Positions 57,734 through 64,000 of a DNA stretch of 64,000 nt are shown here, one piece after another. The position numbers and the translations under genes were made by a program. The notes under the pieces were generated by a model, which was not told where the DNA came from, made no database searches, and worked only from the letters and a program-made list of their open reading frames with translations. The DNA is taken from assembly GCF_025024155.1 (NCBI RefSeq), contig NW_026251712.1, positions 672,501 through 736,500 on the forward strand, in the 5' to 3' direction. Each line of letters opens with the position of its first letter. Position 1 is the first letter of the stretch. This stretch comes from Gamsiella multidivaricata. Taxonomy: Eukaryota > Mortierellomycota > Mortierellomycetes > Mortierellales > Mortierellaceae.

Positions 57734-59106
57734 ATGCAGAGCATCATTCGCGGCGTCCTCATCGACTGCTCAGGTACCGTGCACGTCGGCGACCATGCGA
57801 TCCCAGGAGCCGCCAAAGCCCTGGATCGACTGCGTGCTAGTGGAATCCCCGTAAGGACGCTCACACACATATACATACAATATCGAGATGATGGTGCTCC
57901 ATTACGCTCGCAACTGTATAACGTTGTTGATGTGCTTCCCTTGGTTTTTTACTACTAGTTCCGCTTCTGCACAAACACGACACAATCCTCTGGGGAGACG
58001 TTGGTCGCCAAGTTACAGAAGCTTGGACTCGACATCCATCGTGAGGAGGTAATGGCACTATATGGACCGTCATAAAGATTTCGATTCGTATGTCCTCTGA
58101 CATGCAATGTTGGAATATGATCTAAATAGGTCTTTACATCGCTGTCCGCTTGTCGACAGCTCGTAACATCGCGCGGGCTGAGGTAACACCTCAACAGAAA
58201 AATGGGAACCACCCTGGAAGAAGGATCATCAGGAAGTCCTAGCAACCGAGTAGTACGGAACGACTGATCATATCCTCCGCATGCTACATATCACAATAGA
58301 CCGCTCCTGCTTCTGGAACCAGATGCGAAGCAAGAGTTCGAAGGGATCCCACAATCGGAACCATACGATTCTGTCGTTGTTGGGTTATCTCAGTCCAGCT
58401 TCAATTATGACATGGTACGCACTCCGGATGACCCATTGTTCTGGTTTGCGTCTTTCCTTTCATTTGACGCGCAGGGTAGGCGTCTTTGTCTGTGTTTTCG
58501 TCCTCTGTATTTTGAGTATTGACGTGGGAAATTGATTTTCATGACTCGGTAGCTGAACAAGGCGTTCCGGCTCCTCGTCGATTCAAAGTCAACATCTCAA
58601 CCAGCGACCTTGGTAGCCGTCCACAAGGGCAAATACTTTGCGGATAAAGATGACGGCAAGCTCTCCCTCGGTCTAGGAGGTTTTGTCGAGGCACTCGAAT
58701 ATGCTTCAGACATCAAGGCCCATGTTGTTGGCAAGGTACTCCATCCAATCAACTGCTTTGTTTCGACTCGACTGGAAATCTACATGTTGACGACTAAACA
58801 CAACGCCATTTCAAACAGCCTCAAAAGGCATTCTTTGAGCTCGCGATCCAGAACATGGGACTACCCAGTCCAGCGGAACAAAAGGAGTCGCCCACGAAAG
58901 GATCCTCTGGGATTGTGATGATCGGAGATGATGTTGAGCAGGATCTAGGCGGTGGTGCTGCAGAGCTTGGTCTGATCCGCTACCTCGTTCAGACTGGAAA
59001 ATACCGTACCAAGGATGAAGATCGCGATGCCTTCGGAGGTCTGGACGGAGTCTTTGCAGACTTTTCGGCCGCCGTCGATCACATTCTATCGAACCAACAC
59101 AAGTAA
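57734..59106 (+). CDS. HAD phosphatase, HDHD2/LHPP-like
   Basis: Six exons: 57734-57850, 57959-58048, 58130-58182, 58300-58414, 58553-58735, 58819-59106, all in phase, about 281 aa. HAD motif I is VLIDCSGTVHVGD; as in HDHD2, Ser replaces the second Asp of DxD. Motif II is RFCTNTTQSS. The C2-type cap includes VFTSLSACRQLV, YDSVVVGLSQSSFNYDM (family hallmark), LVAVHKGKYF and GLGGFVEALEYAS. Motif IV is VMIGDDVEQDLGGG. ATG 57734 is chosen because homologues start directly before motif I. Cytosolic; natural substrate unknown (phospho-protein or small phosphates in this group). Ends 141 bp from the convergent PGK gene. Confidence 0.88.
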
Positions 59107-59247
59107 AGAGGACGATCGGACGTTTTACTGTTGCGCGATTGAATACAAACCAACTCGGTTGGTTTTCATTTTTATTTTTTGCGATACGTATTTACAAGTT
59201 GCACATTACGGGTGGACAGAAGGCGATATTGAGGTGGATGAAAATGC

Positions 59248-61110
59248 TTAGTTCTTGACGGAAAGGGCGGCAACGCCGGGGAGGTTTTTGCCCTCCAAGA
59301 GCTCCAAGGAAGCTCCACCTCCGGTTGAGACGTGCGAGATCTTGTCCTCCTGGTGCCACTTGGCAACAGCGGTGGCAGTGTCTCCACCTCCGACAATCGA
59401 GACAGCACCCTATCAAGGAAATACAGCATAAACCATTATTCAACATTAGAATAAACTTTTCGTCTCATATATCACGTATCGACTGAATACTTAAACCATT
59501 CCGATATATCTTACGTTGGCAGTGGCCTCGACGACAGCGTCCAAGGCAGCCTTGGTACCGTTGGCAAAGGCATCGAACTCAAAGACACCAGCAGGTCCGT
59601 TCCAGAGAATGGTCTTGGCGCCCAAGATAACCTCCTTGAAGATCTCATTGGACTTGGCACCGCAGTCGAGTCCCAACCAGCCATCGGGAATACCGGTCTC
59701 ATCGGTCGCATAGCCAGTCTGGGCCTTGGCAGAGAAGCTGTCGGCGGTAACGTAGTCCACAGGGAGGTAGAGCTTGACGTTCTTAGCCTTGGCACTCTCG
59801 ACCAACTTGCCAACAATCTCAGCACCATCCTTATCGAAGAGAGAGCTGCCGATCTAATTGAATGGATGATGAGATTGCATAGAATACGTTAATGTGCGTC
59901 AGCGGTATAATAGACAAGAAAGATTAGGTACAGTAAAATCAATGATGTAGAGTAATGCGCCGTGGCCCAATTGTTGGGTCCACTAGCGATAACGATGGAT
60001 TCTCAACGCGGTAGACCAAATCAAGGTTTCATGCTGAATAAAAAAATTGATCCATTGCCCAATGCGTCAGATTTGTGCTGAAAGTGTCCAGTCTTTACCT
60101 TGACATTCTCGAGGGCCTTCTTGAAGGTGAAGGCCATGCCTCCTCCGATGATCATGGCATCAACCTTGTCGAGCAAGTTCTCGATCAGCTGGATCTTATC
60201 CGAGACCTTGGCGCCTCCCAAGATGGCCAAGAAGGGCTTCTTGGGCTCCTCGAGCACCTGGGCAAAGAACTGAAGCTCCTTCTTCATCAAGAGACCAGCA
60301 GCGCGGATGGGGAGATCAATGCCGACAACGGAAGAGTGAGCACGGTGGGCGGTACCGAAGGCGTCGTTGACGTAAACATCACCGAGTTTTGAGAGCGAAG
60401 CGCGGAACTTTTGGACATCGGCCTCGGTGGCCTTGGTGACGTTGCCCTCCTTGTCCTTGACCTTGCCCTCTTCCTCAATATGGAAGCGCAAGTTTTCGAG
60501 AAGGATGACCTTGCCATCCTTGGCAGAGGCACAGACACCCTCGACCTTCTCGCCGACACAGTCGTCCAAGAACTCGACGTCCTTGCTGAGGAGATGCGAG
60601 AGCTCCTTGGCAACGGGGGCCAAGCTGTACTTCTCGACCTTCTTGCCATCGGGGCGACCAAGATGGCTCATCAAGACAACGGAAGCAGCACCTAAGGTCC
60701 CATTTCATTTCAATAGTAAAAGGATACGAAATGTTATTTGGTGGGGGGCGGAAACACAACGAGAGCGGGTTTGCTAAAGAATAACATCGGATCAAATCGC
60801 GCTCTCATATGACAAAGTAACTTTAAACTATGATCCTCTTCTTTCGTGCGTGCTTACCGTTGTCCAAGGCGTACTTGATAGTAGGGAGGGCAGCAACGAT
60901 ACGGGCATTGTTCGAGATCTTGCCGTCAGCGAAGGGAACGTTAAAGTCGACGCTGTCGTACCGTAATCGAGAGACAAGATAAGTTATCGCGTCATATACT
61001 GAAAAACAAGAACAGAAAGAACGCGTACAAGTGGCCTACCGCATCAAGACCCTTTTGCCGTTGACATCGACCTGGTCGATGACGAGCTTCTCAGAGAGTT
61101 TGTTGGACAT
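59248..61110 (-). CDS. PGK1: Phosphoglycerate kinase
   Basis: Glycolytic enzyme making ATP from 1,3-bisphosphoglycerate. Five exons: 61110-61040, 60952-60858, 60691-60099, 59853-59515, 59409-59248, in phase, 419 aa, the normal length. Signature pieces: [89 protein letters not shown] and [13 protein letters not shown]. Codon use is strongly biased to C/G endings, as expected for a highly expressed gene. No peroxisomal C-terminal signal is seen at the stop (ALSVKN then TAA). ATG 61110 opens the conserved [11 protein letters not shown] start. Confidence 0.97.
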
Positions 61111-61678
61111 GATGTGGCGAGTGATTTGTTGGAGTCGCTGAATGGTAGGAATGTTGAAAGGTAGTATGAAAAAAGGAGGTTTGAGTGATGAAACAAAAGA
61201 AGAACATGGAAGTTTTACCCACGACAAGTGCGGATGAGTAGTGTGGCATAAGGGCTTGGGTAGCCCTTAATAGAGCGCGATTTAGATTTAAAAGAAGAGG
61301 TTGCCTGTAGGGTTCGAACCTTGCCTCTTTTTTTGGTTCGAATATCCATTATAGTTTGATCGTTCGTTTCTTCCGGTTTATTGAGGCGACCCTTTTACAA
61401 TTATCCCAGCAGCAAATATCAAAAATTATCCACTACTCTTTGCAGCATGGAAGGGCAACACGACCAAGCTTTCCAGACTGAATGTCATCTTCCCTCGCCC
61501 AGCGAATCCCCTGACCAACTCGACGGACCCCAAATTTCCCATAGTAGCCACGTCACGTGCAGAGTATGTAGAAAGAAGAATACTGCTTGGATATTTTATT
61601 TTATTGAATGCACCGACGAATATAAAAATACGCGTGTAGATGAACGAAGAGGTGCCTTCAGCATTTTTGGACTGGAGC
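61111..61678. other. Spacer: PGK promoter and CDC50 3' flank
   Basis: Pyrimidine-rich PGK leader (minus strand). Two B-box-like GGTTCGAA words lie at about 61311 and 61335 next to a T7 run, but no tRNA folds here. The 61381-61678 part shows no gene. Confidence 0.45.
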
Positions 61679-63671
61679 CTAATAACGAGCACTCGCGCCA
61701 GTGGCAGTCGCAGATGTCTCCGGGTTTGTCATAGCTGCATTTGAGGCAGCATTCTGGTTCCAGGAAAGATATGTGTGGTCTCCCAGTCGACGAGGCTTGT
61801 ACAGATGACGGGCTGTGAACAAGAGTCCCAACACTACGCAGAGAACGCCGACGACCACGTACGCAATGCCTAAGAATGGATTGCGACCGCCCATGAAGGA
61901 CACTGTCGAGATAACGATCGACTTTGTTCCTCCGTACGATGTAACATTATAGTCTGTAAGGATGAGTGTTGAGCGAGAATCAGTTAGTGCATGTCCAACA
62001 AATAATAAACAAGATTACTCTAACTGATCATTAAGTGGTAGTAGCTGGACGGGCAACTTACTCATGTCAATGTCAATGGTATAGGTTCCACTCGTCAAGT
62101 CGTCCTGCTCGTTCTTTGAGTACAGCTTCCTGAAATTGGGCAGACCAGCTGTACGCATCCAGACTTGAAAATGCTCGTCCTTGCTGAGATCGATTGGTGG
62201 AGACGATGCGGAATAGCCATTGGGGAAGTTCCTCCAATTTGGTGGTGGTCGAATCTTGCTCAAGTCAGTATATCCCGTACTGCCATACTTCCTCATATCG
62301 GCCTTCCAAGAGATCCCCGTATCGGTGAGGATGTAGGACTTGTTATTGTTGGTCGTTGCGTCGAATGGGTTCAAGAACAATCCAAGCGTGTCTGTAGGTC
62401 AATTGCATAGGTTTAGTAAAGAGGTCAGTGCAAGATTTCTTCGACTGTACATACTAAACCATGCAGAACCCAGAATAACGCACCATTGAATATCGAATTA
62501 GCAATGAGGCCGCATGGAAAGATGGGGTATTGAACTTCGTTCTCAGTTATGACTGCTAAGGGGTCGCACGAGCCTCCCTTGAGCTCCGCCGCATCGCGAG
62601 CAACACCGGACAATTGCTTCGCATCCAGACTTTTGACATAACGACGGTGGTTCTGGTAGAACTTGGTGAGACGATAGTAGATAAAGACGGGCTTCTTCAG
62701 GGTGACGGGCAGGTTGAACTTGACAGTGCATTTCATGGTGGTCCAGGTCGCATTGTTGGCGGAGGTCACACCCTGCATCGACCTGTACTCTGGAGGCTCT
62801 CCATTGCCAGCGGAACCAGGGAAATTGACGGAGTACAAGTCCTGCGGGATCGGGACAAACGTTGGGCCGGCTTTGTCACATTTGGTGTAATCAATGACGA
62901 CCTCTGCGACCTATGTTCAGCACGCGGATGCGAGTTTGTCAGTAATGAATGTGAGCACTACGCACTTTTTGTCTTTCCTGTTTCACCAAGAAAAAAAAAA
63001 CAGCCCATGGATAGCCGTATATCCATGATCGCAATCCAGCTCAATTCCTGAGTTCTTGGCTTCCTTGATTCTTCTAATATGTTCAGCCAGCGATTGTGCT
63101 CCTTTGCCACAGCCAAACAATTCTCCAAATGTAGCGGCGTCCAATGCTTCAGCTCTATTTTGCTGAATGCTGCCAATAGTTGCAAACGCAGTGTTGATTT
63201 TTACCCCTGATCATTCTGAGTAATGTCTTCTGATAATAATGATGCCCCGTTTATCGCTGTTGGCCAGGTCCTCTGAAATCATCCGCGACTGCAAGTAGGG
63301 GGATGGCACATAAGGCTTACAGTGTCACTCGCCCAAAGCAGCAGACCGCCGATAGGCGCAAACAAAATGCCGACAAGGATGAACGTGGGCAGCACAGTCT
63401 TGGGCGTCAAAATGGGCTGCCATGCTTTCAACCGCTGTTGCTTGAAGGCGGTGTCTAGTCATATCGCACAAAGAAGAGGGGTCAATATCAGGTCGAATAT
63501 TGCTGACGAGTCATAGAGGCCGAGCAAACTTCGTGCTCCTTGGCTGGATTAACTGTTGGTTGATTTCGATTCGACAGTGGCCAGGCTTCATGCCGAGGCA
63601 GACGTTGCTGTCGACCGCAGGGAGGGGGGTCACCTACTAGCGGGCTTCCTGCTCTTGGCCTCAGTCGACAT
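61679..63671 (-). CDS. CDC50/LEM3-family phospholipid flippase subunit
   Basis: Non-catalytic partner of P4-ATPase flippases, needed for their exit from the ER. Five exons: 63671-63638, 63454-63321, 62910-62484, 62391-62062, 61953-61679, in phase, 399 aa. N-terminal cytosolic start [18 protein letters not shown], first helix [20 protein letters not shown], then the large luminal domain: [98 protein letters not shown]. Second helix [20 protein letters not shown] and a short tail. Intron 2 is 410 nt and contains a protein-like open stretch (see findings). Confidence 0.94.
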
Positions 63672-64000
63672 TGGGCTGTGTAATTAAGAATAGTTGAGGT
63701 AAGCGGATGGAAGCTGCAGGATTAAGCAGACCACAGAACGATGGCGATGGGATGGAGTAGGGAGTGGAGGGAGTGGAGGGAGTGAAGGGAATGGAGTACA
63801 GGAGGATGATGGATGTATGGCAAACTGTGTGAGGGGGGGAATAGAGAACCAAAGCCAGCCAGGAAATAAATAATCTAAATCCGAACTCAATTTCGGAACG
63901 AGTTAGCCGGCGGAGCGGCCTCTGGGCGGGTCTGATCCGTCACAGAGAACATGTCCCAATCCACGTAGCGGGGGTATCTTAATTCCACGTAAATAAAGTA
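63672..64000. other. CDC50 upstream region
   Basis: Contains a short GGAGGGAGT-type repeat (about 63763-63800, GA-rich). No gene seen before the window ends. Confidence 0.4.

Noticed and set aside
61240..61345. B-box-like GGTTCGAACC followed by T7, possible tRNA or Pol III gene
   Set aside because: Neither strand gives a paired T-stem plus matching acceptor stem; only short hairpins form. A degenerate tRNA-derived piece cannot be excluded but is not supported.
1..64000. CRISPR arrays, bacterial operons, ribosomal RNA genes
   Set aside because: No regularly spaced direct repeats of CRISPR size, no Shine-Dalgarno-led gene clusters and no rRNA-like segments were seen; the window is eukaryotic.

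Overview
This 64 kb window reads as nuclear DNA of a filamentous fungus. Genes are closely packed on both strands, most have one to eight short introns (about 45-150 nt, GT-AG), and runs of 15-31 A or T are common in introns and spacers. The mix of genes, plus a large FEN1-like/TnpB-like transposon protein and a FAR1-type MULE relic, suggests an early-diverging Mucoromycota lineage, most likely Mortierellomycetes. That placement is inference from gene style, not from a marker comparison.

Layout. 0-9.4 kb: 3' part of a cell-surface SOD5-like gene, two weakly supported small genes on the minus strand, a small membrane-protein frame broken by TGA-CTA (2798), a 622 bp inverted-repeat element (4268-4889), MIM1/TOM13, a disordered nuclear-type protein, and an NADP-dependent alkenal reductase. 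9.4-15.8 kb: an accessory block on the minus strand made of two decayed mobile-element genes. The first (13336 to 9473) joins an FEN1/XPG-like nuclease to a TnpB/Fanzor-like RuvC nuclease. The second (15797 to about 14255) is a FAR1-type MULE transposase that seems to have lost its catalytic core. 16-32.9 kb: cytosolic AsnRS, an SNM1-like RNase MRP/P protein, TRM61, peroxisomal D-amino-acid oxidase, APC5, RPR2/RPP21 and a membrane-anchored flavin oxidoreductase. 33-48.8 kb: pinin-like factor, inositol polyphosphate 5-phosphatase, lipid-droplet hydrolase, a possible small membrane protein, a Zn2Cys6 transcription factor and a septin. 48.8-64 kb: long spacers around a receptor-like single-pass membrane protein, an ML-domain secreted protein, an HDHD2-like phosphatase, phosphoglycerate kinase and a CDC50/LEM3 flippase subunit.

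Functionally most genes are unlinked housekeeping genes. Two RNase P/MRP-family zinc-ribbon proteins and the tRNA methyltransferase TRM61 lie within 11 kb, with AsnRS beside them, a loose tRNA-related neighbourhood. Several pairs are divergent and share short promoters (SNM1-like/TRM61, APC5/RPR2, 5-phosphatase/LDAH, MULE relic/AsnRS). The most unusual item is the FEN1-RuvC fusion. All FEN-type acidic residues and all three candidate RuvC acidic residues are still readable in it, but two frameshifts and two TGA codons interrupt the frame, so this copy is probably dead; intact relatives should be sought elsewhere in the genome. Exon limits were placed by eye from splice signals and reading phase.
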